Notes: generated by a model from the letters alone, not told the origin. Shown: positions 1 through 7,944, counted from the first letter of the stretch. The stretch: DNA of 12,509 bases from DASPJL01 sp035628645 (GCA_035628645.1 DASPJL010000107.1:1-12509); one strand, 5' to 3'. A program made the numbers and translations.

Positions 1-1691
1 TACCAGTAATAATTATAGCTACTTCCGCCTGCTCCCACTGCTGTCAGGCTTCCATTATAGGGTGTTATACACATTGTATTTGCTACAATAGTGGCCGCAG
101 GAACGGTTACTGTTATAGAAAGCGGGGTATTGGAAATTGTAAAGTCATCAAAACTGCTACAGCCTGTAGCATTATTGGTAATAAGCAGTCTGTATGTATT
201 ACCCGCCAGCCCGGAAACTGATGTTGCTCCCGCTGCCAGTGGACTAGATGTGCTGGCTCCTGTATACCATTGATAAGTATACGTGGCATTGTCAGGGGCA
301 TTTACTGAAAGACTCCCGTTTGGGGTAGCAGCATCACAATGAGTATTATTTACCAGGTCAACGACTGGAATTTCCGGATAATCAAAATCATTGGGAACGT
401 TTACCGTCACTGAAGGTGACTTACACTTTGTTTGGTTATTTTCAGCTACTACAGTATAAGAACCTGCAACAAGACCTGAATAGGTAGCTCCCGTATAATC
501 TGGTGTTGCCTTTACTGAGCTTCCAATATACCAATAAAAGGTATACACTCCTCCAGGTCCTCCACTGGCACTTGCCGGAGCGCTTCCATTCCCAGGCCCT
601 GAACAATTAGAGTTGGGAGTTATTGAAGCTACAGAAACGGAGATTGAAGCAATATTGTCTTGTATCGTGAAATCTTTGAAACTGGTACAAGTCGAAGTTT
701 TATTGGTAATTACCAGTCTGTAAGTACCTGCAGAAAGCCCGGAAATTGAGGTGGCACCCATTGCAAGAGGTGTAGCTGTAGAGGCACCTTGATACCATTG
801 ATAAGAATATGTCGCCGGATCAGGAGAATCTATCGTCAAGCTTCCGTTAGCCACAGCAGCGGGAGTACAATTCGTTTGATCCCCTACTGTAACTGATGGT
901 ATCCCCGGATAAACCCTGGCATCTCCTACGGATGTTGTGGCGGCTGCCGATTTACATTTTGTGGTATTATTTTCAGCAACCACCGTATAGTTTCCATTTA
1001 CTAAACCAGTATAAGTTGCACCGGTATAATCTGGAGTGGCCTTCACCACACTTCCATTATACCAATAAAATGTATATCCAGCAGTAATTCCGCCGACATT
1101 TGCAGTAACTTCTCCATTAGGTGTTGTACAGTGTGTCAAATCCTTAACCTTGCTTGGAGTAGCCGTAACTGTCACGATAGCGTCTGTAACACTGAAGTCC
1201 TTAAAATTCGTACATCCGGTAGTGCTGTTTGTAACGACTAAGCGATAGGTTCCAGCAGCCAAACCGGTAATTGTTGTAATACCTGATCCAATAGGTGTGG
1301 CTGTTGAAGCTCCCTGGTACCACTGATAAGTATGTCCGGAAAGTGGTGAACCGACAGTTAAACTTCCATTAGGAGCGGCAGGTGAGCAATTCGTATTACT
1401 GACTGAAGTAGCAGCAGGAGCTGAAGGAAGTACACGACGATCATCAACCGTTATAGTTACAGGAGATGATTTACACCCGGTTATATTTGAATGTACAACA
1501 ACCGTATAATTTCCGCTTTTTAACCCAGAATATGTTTGGCCTACATGGTCTGGAGAAGCCAACTCGTTATTTCCATTGTACCAATAAAAGGAATAAAATA
1601 ATCCAGGGAAGAACGTTCCTGTAACATTGGCTTTTACACTTCCATTATCCACTTTACAGGAGGTCCAGTCTGACAAAAGTGTGGTAGTAGC
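1..1691 (-). repeat. Tandem A-B double-module repeat, period about 525 bp
   Basis: Within the large repeat protein, residues 303-477, 478-652 and 653-828 are three copies of a two-domain unit (nt 1691-1167, 1166-642 and 641-114), with a fourth copy starting at 113. The A module carries FYWYNG, then ATPDYTGATYxGL, then YTVVAENN and TKCKS. The B module carries YQWYQGASTATP, then GLxAGTYRL, TN and FKDF. Core Trp spacing is 173-177 residues for A and 175-176 for B. The copies match well as protein but differ at many synonymous positions, which suggests an old duplication kept by selection and not a recent expansion. Confidence 0.85.
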
Positions 1692-2597
1692 TTCGGGAAC
1701 TGAAATGAGATTCTTTACCTGAGCTTCAGCCGTGGTAAAGCACTTTGTGGTATTATTGGTTACTTTTAAAGTATAAACCTGACCGTCTGCAGGTCCTCCA
1801 TTAAGGCCGGATGCGATTCTTGAGGTAGATACCCTGTTTGCAGGAAGCGTATTGCTACCCAAAAACCATTCAAAAGAGTATCCTGTATTTCCTCCCGAAA
1901 CCTGTCCTTCTAACTCTCCTGTATAAAATATACAAGCTAGGTTATCCGCATTTTTATCTATTGATATAACCGGATCTACTCTTTTATCTATAACAGTAAC
2001 CGTAATAGGATCTGAAGTACAATTCACGACTCCGCCTTTAGTGCTATTGGAAATTTCAACAGTATAGCTTCCGGCAGATAAACCGCTGATCACATCTTCA
2101 GTTCCAATAGAACCTGTTGAAGTTTTTAATAATGGCGAACTTGTTGAAGCTCCGTCGTACCATGTTATGGTGTATGTGCCACTGCTGGCATCAGCCGATG
2201 CACTTATTATAGCCCTAACCTGACCGTCAGGGGTAAGGCAATTTGTCAAATGTTGGTCAACCTGAACGGTTAATTTAGGCATGGCCCCGCCAAGAGCAAA
2301 GGTTTGGGACGCAACCTCGCCATCGGAATTACGGGTTACTTGTATGGTATAACTATCAACATCTAAATTACTTGCATTTATGTTTGTAGAAATTACATTT
2401 CCTTCGGAATCAAACCATTTGTATGAATAGTTTCCCGTAGATCCTGGGGATACTTTCACCTGCAGTTTTCCATTTCCTTTTACGCAATCCGTAACAGATT
2501 CCCGGTTGTCTAAAGTAATCTTAATCTCTTGTCCCCAAAGGGATGTGCTGGTAATAAAGAGAAGTAATATTATAGGTAATAGGTTTCTCATAGGCAT
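1..2597 (-). CDS. Large secreted Ig-like/SprB-like repeat protein (3' end outside window)
   Basis: Reading leftward from an ATG at 2597, the frame stays open for 865 codons to the window edge, so this is the N-terminal part of a larger protein. The first residues, MPMRNLLPIILLLFITST, form a signal peptide with likely cleavage near WG|QE (residues 22-23). A second ATG at 2591 is an equally plausible start. The mature part is a chain of Ig/PKD-like beta-sandwich modules of about 85-90 residues, each with a core Trp (residues 61, 146, 244, 339, 426, 512, 601, 689, 777, 865). Most carry an NGS- or NGE-like turn, a GLxAGxYxxxxTN segment and two Cys that could pair (for example 404/462 and 577/637). 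From about residue 303 two module types alternate. There are no catalytic motifs. Inference: a surface adhesin or matrix protein exported by Sec and type IX secretion, with a C-terminal sorting domain expected beyond the edge. The modules resemble SprB-type repeats, but the exact family is uncertain. Confidence 0.88.
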   Translation of the reverse strand, partial: MPMRNLLPIILLLFITSTSLWGQEIKITLDNRESVTDCVKGNGKLQVKVSPGSTGNYSYKWFDSEGNVISTNINASNLDVDSYTIQVTRNSDGEVASQTFALGGAMPKLTVQVDQHLTNCLTPDGQVRAIISASADASSGTYTITWYDGASTSSPLLKTSTGSIGTEDVISGLSAGSYTVEISNSTKGGVVNCTSDPITVTVIDKRVDPVISIDKNADNLACIFYTGELEGQVSGGNTGYSFEWFLGSNTLPANRVSTSRIASGLNGGPADGQVYTLKVTNNTTKCFTTAEAQVKNLISVPEATTTLLSDWTSCKVDNGSVKANVTGTFFPGLFYSFYWYNGNNELASPDHVGQTYSGLKSGNYTVVVHSNITGCKSSPVTITVDDRRVLPSAPAATSVSNTNCSPAAPNGSLTVGSPLSGHTYQWYQGASTATPIGSGITTITGLAAGTYRLVVTNSTTGCTNFKDFSVTDAIVTVTATPSKVKDLTHCTTPNGEVTANVGGITAGYTFYWYNGSVVKATPDYTGATYTGLVNGNYTVVAENNTTKCKSAAATTSVGDARVYPGIPSVTVGDQTNCTPAAVANGSLTIDSPDPATYSYQWYQGASTATPLAMGATSISGLSAGTYRLVITNKTSTCTSFKDFTIQDNIASISVSVASITPNSNCSGPGNGSAPASASGGPGGVYTFYWYIGSSVKATPDYTGATYSGLVAGSYTVVAENNQTKCKSPSVTVNVPNDFDYPEIPVVDLVNNTHCDAATPNGSLSVNAPDNATYTYQWYTGASTSSPLAAGATSVSGLAGNTYRLLITNNATGCSSFDDFTISNTPLSITVTVPAATIVANTMCITPYNGSLTAVGAGGSSYNYYW

Positions 2598-2778
2598 GAT
2601 TTTACAATCATACTGCTAAGGAGCATCTTTTTATAATTATAATGTTTTGAAGAATTAATTAAACATTACAGGTATAATAAAGGGAGGAAAATAAAAAAAC
2701 ATCTCAAAATGGGCAGAAGGACAAACTTGAAATATTTTTATAACTCATTTAAAAGTAGCTTAATGAGAGATTTTAAAC
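2598..2778. other. AT-rich spacer upstream of the large repeat protein
   Basis: This spacer lies between the hairpin after the 800-residue gene and the start of the large repeat protein. A promoter for the repeat protein may lie here, but I found no clear TAnnTTTG element on the minus strand. No gene is visible. Confidence 0.4.
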
Positions 2779-2814
2779 CTATAAATGTCCTTTATTGGGA
2801 AAGGACATTTATAG
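2779..2814 (-). terminator. Perfect 15-bp hairpin, probable terminator of the 800-residue gene
   Basis: The arm CTATAAATGTCCTTT (2779-2793) and its exact complement at 2800-2814 enclose a 6-nt loop. The hairpin begins 17 nt past the minus-strand stop codon of the CHU_C protein gene. On that strand it is followed by GTTTAAAA, only a weak U-tract, so it may act as a terminator, as a 3'-end stabiliser, or both. The stem is AT-rich but long and has no mismatch. Confidence 0.65.
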
Positions 2815-2831
2815 CCAAATAAGAAAAATAA

Positions 2832-5234
2832 TTAACGAATTAGCTGAAATCCTCCTGTTTTATACTTATTGGTTACAGAACTTTTAATCAAAAAATAATA
2901 ATCACCAGGAGGAAGCGGTTTTCCTTTAAATATCCCGTTCCAATTATTGGTATAAGGTTTGGCCTCAAAAACTTTTTCACCTGCCCTGTTAAAAATTGTG
3001 ATCTTACAATCCTGATAGGATTCTATATTTTCAACAAACCACGTATCGCCAAACCCATCGTTGTTAGGTGTGAATATTTTATCAGGGGATATATTGATCT
3101 CCCCTTCATCCACAGTTATTGTAATTTCCGCTTCTCCAAAACACCCATTTTCACCAATAGCCTTTACCTTGTAAGTGGTAGTTTTTGTTGGAGTAGCTAC
3201 CGGGTCGGAAATGTTCGGGTCACTTAATCCTTCTAACGGTGTCCATACGTACTCAGCTCCTCCTGAGGCGGTTAAACGGATACTTTGTCCTTTTTTTATA
3301 GAAGTGAGATCTGCACTTATTATAATTTCCGCAGGAGACAATGCCGTAATTGATTTTACTGCAGTCACAGTACACCCTCCAGGTATTTTTACATCAACAC
3401 TATATTCCTGTGCAAGCTTGGCATAAATCGATCTTGTTGTTTCACCTGTACTCCAGGCATATTCCAAAAAATCTCCGCTTACTTCCATTAAGATACTGTC
3501 TCCGGAACACAATTCAGTATTTGCTGCTAGAATCTCTATGGGCGATTCCTCAGCGTTAGCATCTATAATTACAACAGCGGTATCTTTTGAAATGACCGAG
3601 CAAATCCCATCCACACTCATTATCTTAACTTTGTAGCTTCCTGAAGCTGTTACGTCCAGGTAATTGTCGATTTTTCCTGCTAACACATTTCCATCTAAAC
3701 TCCATTCATAATTCACATTTATTCCTTTTGGCACTTCCAGTCTTAGAGGCGCATCCTTACAAACTACAAGCGGAAGGTTTGATGTAATATTAGGCGCAAT
3801 ACAATTTATATTTTGATTAATAATAATATTGGAGTTGTCTACCCCTGCATAACTTATGTCGGGCTTTCCATTATTATTAAGGTCCCCTATTTTTATGCTT
3901 TTGCTTTTTTCACTTGCATTTATATAGATGGGCTCAAATGCCAGTTCAGCATCTAAAGATTTACTTTGCAGTATGGTAATTTTCTTCTCTGCATTGGTAG
4001 AACCAACCACAATATCTACCTTACCATCTCCATTCAAATCTCCAAGATCTATACCCCAGGCACTAAGATGCACTGCAAATTCAACAGGGGTTTCAAAACC
4101 TATGGTTTGGTCAATTGAATTATTTATAAGAATAATTACTTTTCCCTCATTGAAATTAGATATGGCTACATCCGTTTTTCCATCCTCATTTATGTCTCCC
4201 AGCGCTAAATTATTTGCTCCTGAGGTAACTTTAAAAGTTTGCGCCTCAGCAAACGAAATGCTTCCTGGTGAAGAAGTGTTTGGTAAAACAAAAATATCCT
4301 GTCCTAAAAAACTATTGGCAACAATTTCGGGAAGATCATCATTATTAAGATCTTCAACTGCAATGGTATAGGTACCTCCTGCCCCCTGAACGGGAACCGC
4401 AATTGGCTCAAAAGTAAACTTTATATTTCCTACTGTACTTATATTATGGAACATGGAAATAGTATTTTGCGCTTCACTACTTGCAATGATATCTGCTTTT
4501 CCATCTTTGTCAATATCTTTTATAACCACTTTTTTAATAGAGTTGCCACTCGTAAAATATAGAGTAGCTGCGGAAAAAGAAATTGCTCCCAAGGAGCTCG
4601 TATTTTCTAAAACATAAACCTGATCGTTGCTATTAGCTGCAACTAAATCTTTTTTACCATCCCCATCCAAATCTTCACTTGCAATACTTAGAGTTGTGGC
4701 ATTGACCTCAACATCTGTTTTGATAAAAGCAATAGAATTTACCGTACTGTTATTTCTAAAAACACTAATGTCAACAGCCCCTGTATTAGCTGTAGCAATA
4801 TCAACCCAGCCATCATTATCAAAATCAGCAAGACAATGTTCACTTAAGCCGTCATTTGAAGGGTTAACATCATTGCCGGGAATAAGGGATGGATTAAAAC
4901 TATCTCCACCAAAACTGAGCAAAAAATAATCGTTGGAATAGGCCGAAAGACCAGATTGTAGATTAGTAACCGCGATGGTATTAAAAGTGGTTCCTGCAGG
5001 AATTTTTGCAGTTATTAAGTTATCGGTTGCAGATATTACCTCAGCATAAACGGCACCGAGACTTACTTTTACCAGACTTTTGTCACTTCCAAAATTAGAA
5101 CCGGAGATGCTTAAAATAGTATTCGCTGTTCCCGACTTTTTATCAACACTGGTAATAGTTGGCAATTGGGCCAGGCTATTGGTCAAGCTGAGTAATATAA
5201 TTGCAAGAGTGCATCCAATCCTGAACATAAACAT
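2832..5234 (-). CDS. Secreted FG-GAP propeller protein with CHU_C (T9SS type B) sorting domain
   Basis: This 800-residue protein is probably surface-bound or secreted. Domains in order: signal peptide (about 1-22, ending SLAQ); IPT/TIG Ig-like domain (about 24-105, with SGTANTILSISGSNFG); seven FG-GAP/VCBS repeats (about 110-475); two or three Ig-like domains (about 480-708), one with the motif EYAWSTGETTRSIY; and a gliding-motility-associated C-terminal domain (about 715-800) with FTPNNDGFGDTW, IFNRAGEKVFE, WNGIFKGKPLPPGDYYF and a terminal GGFQLIR. Established knowledge: this C-terminal domain directs export and surface attachment through type IX secretion, and FG-GAP loops bind calcium in integrin-like propellers. 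Starts at 5234 (MFMFR) and 5228 (MFR) are both possible. Substrate or partner is unknown; binding of a polymer or host or cell surface is inference. It lies upstream of, and in the same direction as, the Ig-like repeat protein, with a hairpin between them, so the two may be transcribed separately. Confidence 0.93.
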   Translation of the reverse strand: MFMFRIGCTLAIILLSLTNSLAQLPTITSVDKKSGTANTILSISGSNFGSDKSLVKVSLGAVYAEVISATDNLITAKIPAGTTFNTIAVTNLQSGLSAYSNDYFLLSFGGDSFNPSLIPGNDVNPSNDGLSEHCLADFDNDGWVDIATANTGAVDISVFRNNSTVNSIAFIKTDVEVNATTLSIASEDLDGDGKKDLVAANSNDQVYVLENTSSLGAISFSAATLYFTSGNSIKKVVIKDIDKDGKADIIASSEAQNTISMFHNISTVGNIKFTFEPIAVPVQGAGGTYTIAVEDLNNDDLPEIVANSFLGQDIFVLPNTSSPGSISFAEAQTFKVTSGANNLALGDINEDGKTDVAISNFNEGKVIILINNSIDQTIGFETPVEFAVHLSAWGIDLGDLNGDGKVDIVVGSTNAEKKITILQSKSLDAELAFEPIYINASEKSKSIKIGDLNNNGKPDISYAGVDNSNIIINQNINCIAPNITSNLPLVVCKDAPLRLEVPKGINVNYEWSLDGNVLAGKIDNYLDVTASGSYKVKIMSVDGICSVISKDTAVVIIDANAEESPIEILAANTELCSGDSILMEVSGDFLEYAWSTGETTRSIYAKLAQEYSVDVKIPGGCTVTAVKSITALSPAEIIISADLTSIKKGQSIRLTASGGAEYVWTPLEGLSDPNISDPVATPTKTTTYKVKAIGENGCFGEAEITITVDEGEINISPDKIFTPNNDGFGDTWFVENIESYQDCKITIFNRAGEKVFEAKPYTNNWNGIFKGKPLPPGDYYFLIKSSVTNKYKTGGFQLIR
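3846..4826 (-). repeat. Seven FG-GAP/VCBS calcium-loop repeats
   Basis: The loops begin at residues 137 (DFDNDGWVDIA), 188 (DLDGDGKKDLV), 240 (DIDKDGKADII), 295 (DLNNDDLPEIV), 347 (DINEDGKTDVA), 399 (DLNGDGKVDIV) and 451 (DLNNNGKPDIS) of the 800-residue protein. Spacing is 51-55 residues, as expected for one propeller blade per repeat. Seven repeats would close a complete seven-bladed beta-propeller. The fourth loop departs most from the consensus, with Asp in place of the Gly and Glu in place of the final Asp. Confidence 0.9.
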
Positions 5235-5323
5235 TTATAATAATAGTTGTATTATAAAAATAGGTTAAGGAATGAATTGAAAAGATTAAGATTATTGTAT
5301 TTTATTACAAAACTTGTTTTTGG

Positions 5324-5439
5324 GAGCACAATTTGTCAGAACCACGGATTTAAGGTGGATTACTAAAATGATACAGATTTTCACCTTCCAATTAAATCTG
5401 TCATTTTTTAATCTGTCTACTCCGTGATTAGTTGTGCTC
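5324..5439. repeat. Imperfect long inverted repeat overlapping the 3' end of parE
   Basis: The outer arms GAGCACAA (5324-5331) and TTGTGCTC (5432-5439) pair. Moving inward, CACGGA (5343-5348) pairs with TCCGTG (5421-5426), AAGGTG (5352-5357) with CACCTT (5382-5387), and CAGATTT (5374-5380) with AAATCTG (5394-5400). The last two inner pairings overlap, so they are alternatives or part of a nested fold. The minus strand contains the words AATCACGGA, CAGATT, AATCTGT and AATCCGTGG. These resemble dispersed CACGGATT/ACAGATT intergenic repeats that I recall from Bacteroidota genomes. The parE stop (5428-5430) and its last codons lie inside the element. It may act as the parE terminator. Confidence 0.6.
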
Positions 5440-7278
5440 TACCACGTCTTTTTCAACCTTGAGATTTTCAATTATAAACTTCTGCCGTTCCATGGTGTTT
5501 TTTCCCATATAATAGGTTAAAAGCTTTGCAATAGCCGTTTCTTTCTGAAGAATTATAGGTTCAAGACGAATATCCTCTCCGATAAACCCTCCGAACTCAT
5601 CGGGTGAAATTTCTCCCAATCCTTTAAATCGGGTTATTTCAGGCTTTCCGCCTAACTGAGTTATGGCTTTTTGCTTTTCAGCTTCGGAATAACAATATAT
5701 GGTTTCTTTTTTATTTCTAACCCTGAAAAGAGGGGTTTCCAGTATGTAGATATGTCCTTCTCTTACCAGATCCGGGAAAAACTGGAGAAAGAAAGTGAGC
5801 ATCAGCAGGCGAATGTGCATGCCATCCACGTCGGCATCGGTGGCGATTACAATCTTGTTATACCTCAAACTCTCCAACCCATCTTCAATATTCAGTGCAT
5901 GTTGGAGAAGGTTGAACTCCTCATTTTCATAAACTATCTTTTTTGTAAGTCCAAAACAATTCAGCGGCTTTCCCCTTAAACTGAAAACGGCTTGTGTCTG
6001 AACATTTCTGGATTTTGTAATGGAACCGCTTGCCGAGTCTCCCTCAGTGATAAAAAGCGTAGTCTCATACTTCATTTCGGATTTATCCTCATCAAAATGT
6101 AAGCGACAATCTCTGAGCTTTTTGTTATGGAGATTGGCTTTTTTTGCCCTTTCATTCGCTAACTTTTTTATTCCGGCTATATCTTTTCTTTCTCTTTCTG
6201 ACTGAAGGATCCTCTTCAAAATGGCGTCGGCGGTTGTGGGATGCCTATGCAGAAAATCATCCAGCTCCTTTTTAACGAAATCATTTATAAAGGTCCTCAT
6301 TGTGGGGCCATCCGTTCCAACATTTAAGGAGCCAAGCTTTGTCTTGGTTTGTGATTCAAAAACCGGTTCCTGGACCCTCACACTTATTGCGGCAACAATA
6401 GATGACCGCACATCCGAGGCATCGAAATCCTTTTTATAATATTCCCTTAACGTCTTAACTACTGCTTCCCTGAAAGCCGCAAGGTGAGTGCCGCCCTGTG
6501 TGGTATGCTGACCGTTTACAAAGGAATAATATTCTTCTCCGTATTGATCTCCATGAGTCATGGCTATTTCAATATCTCCTCCATTCAAATGGATAATTGG
6601 ATAACGAATGCTTTCTTCATCAGCCTTACGTTTTAACAGATCCAAAAGGCCATTTTCCGAATAATACTTCTGTCCATTAAAATTTATGGTGAGACCGGCA
6701 TTTAAAAAAGCGTAATTCCATATCTGGTTTATCAGGAATTCGGGAATATAATGGTAGTTTTTAAAAACGGTATTGTCTGGTTCAAAAGAAATCAGGGTTC
6801 CATTTCTTAAATTAGTGTCTGTTTGATTGTGGTCTTTTATTAAAACTCCTCTTTCAAATTCAGCAATTTTTGTCTTGCCATCTCTGACCGACTGGACTTT
6901 AAAATAACTTGACAAAGCATTTACAGCCTTTGTACCTACACCATTAAGTCCAACAGACTTTTGAAAAGCGCCGGAGTCATATTTTCCTCCTGTATTTATT
7001 TTCGAAACGCAATCCACTACTTTTCCCAACGGAATCCCTCGTCCATAATCCCTGACATCCACCCGGTGGTCTGAAATTTTGATATCGATGGTTCGTCCAT
7101 TTCCCATCACATATTCATCTATGGAGTTATCAATAATTTCTTTTACCAATACATAAATTCCATCATCCTGGGCCGATCCATCTCCAAGCTTTCCGATATA
7201 CATTCCAGGCCTTAACCTTATATGCTCTCTCCAGTCGAGGGACTTAATACTGTCTTCTGAATATTGTTGATTTGCCAT
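5428..7278 (-). CDS. parE: DNA topoisomerase IV subunit B (ParE)
   Basis: This is the ATPase subunit of type IIA topoisomerase IV, which with ParC passes one DNA duplex through another to separate linked daughter chromosomes. At 616 residues it has the usual length for Bacteroidota ParE. The GHKL ATPase domain shows RPGMYIG (23-29), the catalytic Glu47 with Asn51 in KEIIDNSID, DYGRGIP (77-83) and GVGTKAVNALS (113-123). The transducer domain carries the QTK loop (310-312). The TOPRIM domain shows EGDSASG (412-418), SLRGKPLN (433-440) and DADVDG (481-486), followed by FKGLGE (551-556). All key residues are present. The N-terminal words SLDWREHIRLRPGMYIGKLGDG and DDGIY favour ParE over GyrB, which has a different N-terminus. 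The ATG at 7278 is 10 nt after the stop of the membrane-protein gene, so the two are likely co-transcribed. No parC follows: downstream lies an inverted repeat and then an unrelated exported protein. Confidence 0.95.
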   Translation of the reverse strand: MANQQYSEDSIKSLDWREHIRLRPGMYIGKLGDGSAQDDGIYVLVKEIIDNSIDEYVMGNGRTIDIKISDHRVDVRDYGRGIPLGKVVDCVSKINTGGKYDSGAFQKSVGLNGVGTKAVNALSSYFKVQSVRDGKTKIAEFERGVLIKDHNQTDTNLRNGTLISFEPDNTVFKNYHYIPEFLINQIWNYAFLNAGLTINFNGQKYYSENGLLDLLKRKADEESIRYPIIHLNGGDIEIAMTHGDQYGEEYYSFVNGQHTTQGGTHLAAFREAVVKTLREYYKKDFDASDVRSSIVAAISVRVQEPVFESQTKTKLGSLNVGTDGPTMRTFINDFVKKELDDFLHRHPTTADAILKRILQSERERKDIAGIKKLANERAKKANLHNKKLRDCRLHFDEDKSEMKYETTLFITEGDSASGSITKSRNVQTQAVFSLRGKPLNCFGLTKKIVYENEEFNLLQHALNIEDGLESLRYNKIVIATDADVDGMHIRLLMLTFFLQFFPDLVREGHIYILETPLFRVRNKKETIYCYSEAEKQKAITQLGGKPEITRFKGLGEISPDEFGGFIGEDIRLEPIILQKETAIAKLLTYYMGKNTMERQKFIIENLKVEKDVVEHN

Positions 7279-7288
7279 ATATAAACTT

Positions 7289-7807
7289 TTAAACTTCTAA
7301 AGTCGCTTCTGATTTCTCTTTCTTAACTATTAAATAACCAAGTAACAAAAGCCAAAACGCAGTTAATCCCAAAAAACAATATATACCCGTGCCTAATAGA
7401 TTTATTCCGTTTTTAGTTTCCGAGGTAGACACCCAGATAAAAAAAATGGAAATAATAACTAAACAATTTATAATGAAGGAAAAACTATTTAGCCAATTTA
7501 TCAGGTTATAAATTTTATCATTTGTCATAAAAGTATTTGTGGTACTCTTAAAGTTGCTAAATCCCGATAATCTTTTTGCAATTAAATACCATGCTAAATT
7601 AGATATGATGAAAATGATCAAAACACCGTAAAAGAAATCAGACTTGGGAAAATTCAGGAAATTGAAAGCTGAAATATCAGACGTAAGGGCAATGAAAGGA
7701 GGAAGCTTGGTATAAATATATAAAAGGCTTACTAAAAACACCACCATCGAAAGCATCCAAAGAGCTTTTGCAAACCTGCCAAAATAAATTGTTGTTTCGG
7801 AACTCAT
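7289..7807 (-). CDS. Four-helix integral membrane protein, function unknown
   Basis: I do not recognise the family. The 172-residue product has four hydrophobic spans at about residues 15-32, 58-77, 108-127 and 138-161, short polar loops, and a charged tail (VKKEKSEATLEV) that the positive-inside rule would place in the cytoplasm. It has no signal peptide separate from the first span, no Cys motif and no obvious catalytic residues. It is the first gene of a likely two-gene unit with parE (10-nt gap), but that spacing alone does not link it to topoisomerase function. A good -7 promoter match lies about 57 nt upstream of its ATG. The coding sequence is AT-rich with many Phe, Ile and Asn codons, as expected for a membrane protein in this genome. 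Confidence 0.8.
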   Translation of the reverse strand: MSSETTIYFGRFAKALWMLSMVVFLVSLLYIYTKLPPFIALTSDISAFNFLNFPKSDFFYGVLIIFIISNLAWYLIAKRLSGFSNFKSTTNTFMTNDKIYNLINWLNSFSFIINCLVIISIFFIWVSTSETKNGINLLGTGIYCFLGLTAFWLLLLGYLIVKKEKSEATLEV

Positions 7808-7855
7808 AATTTTAAAATAAATTGAATATAGTAGTTAGTCTCTTTTATTCTGATT

Positions 7856-7863
7856 TAGATTTG
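7856..7863 (+). promoter_or_regulatory. Putative -7 element for the lipoprotein gene
   Basis: TAGATTTG matches the Bacteroidota -7 consensus TAnnTTTG on the plus strand. The upstream -33 region has only TTAG at the expected distance, so the match is partial. Transcription would begin near 7870, giving a leader of about 75 nt before the lipoprotein ATG. Confidence 0.4.
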
Positions 7864-7890
7864 CAAAAATAGGACAGAAGATAAGAGCAA
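7864..7890 (-). promoter_or_regulatory. Putative promoter for the membrane protein-parE unit
   Basis: On the minus strand TATTTTTG (7871-7864) matches TAnnTTTG, and TTG (7890-7888) lies 16 nt upstream as a -33 element. Transcription would begin near 7857, about 50 nt before the membrane-protein ATG. The element directly abuts the plus-strand -7 element, so the two promoters probably compete for polymerase. Confidence 0.5.
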
Positions 7891-7944
7891 CTCCTAAAAG
7901 CAGAATTTATTTTTAATTTAATAGTTTTAAATAACCAACATCAA

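Noticed and set aside
1..1691. Evenly spaced repeated words suggesting a CRISPR array or satellite
   Set aside because: The period of about 525 bp and the open frame through all copies show protein-domain repeats. Unit copies differ at synonymous sites and there are no short identical repeats.
3928..4371. 147-residue plus-strand ORF
   Set aside because: It is antisense to the FG-GAP propeller coding sequence; the regular repeats on the minus strand explain it and its own translation has no recognisable features.
3846..4826. Periodic DNA words every 153-165 bp
   Set aside because: They encode the calcium loops of FG-GAP blades and are not a DNA-level repeat.
5235..5323. Promoter of the 800-residue surface protein
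   Set aside because: TATTTTTA on the minus strand is one base off the TAnnTTTG element, with no -33 TTG at the right distance, so no site is called.
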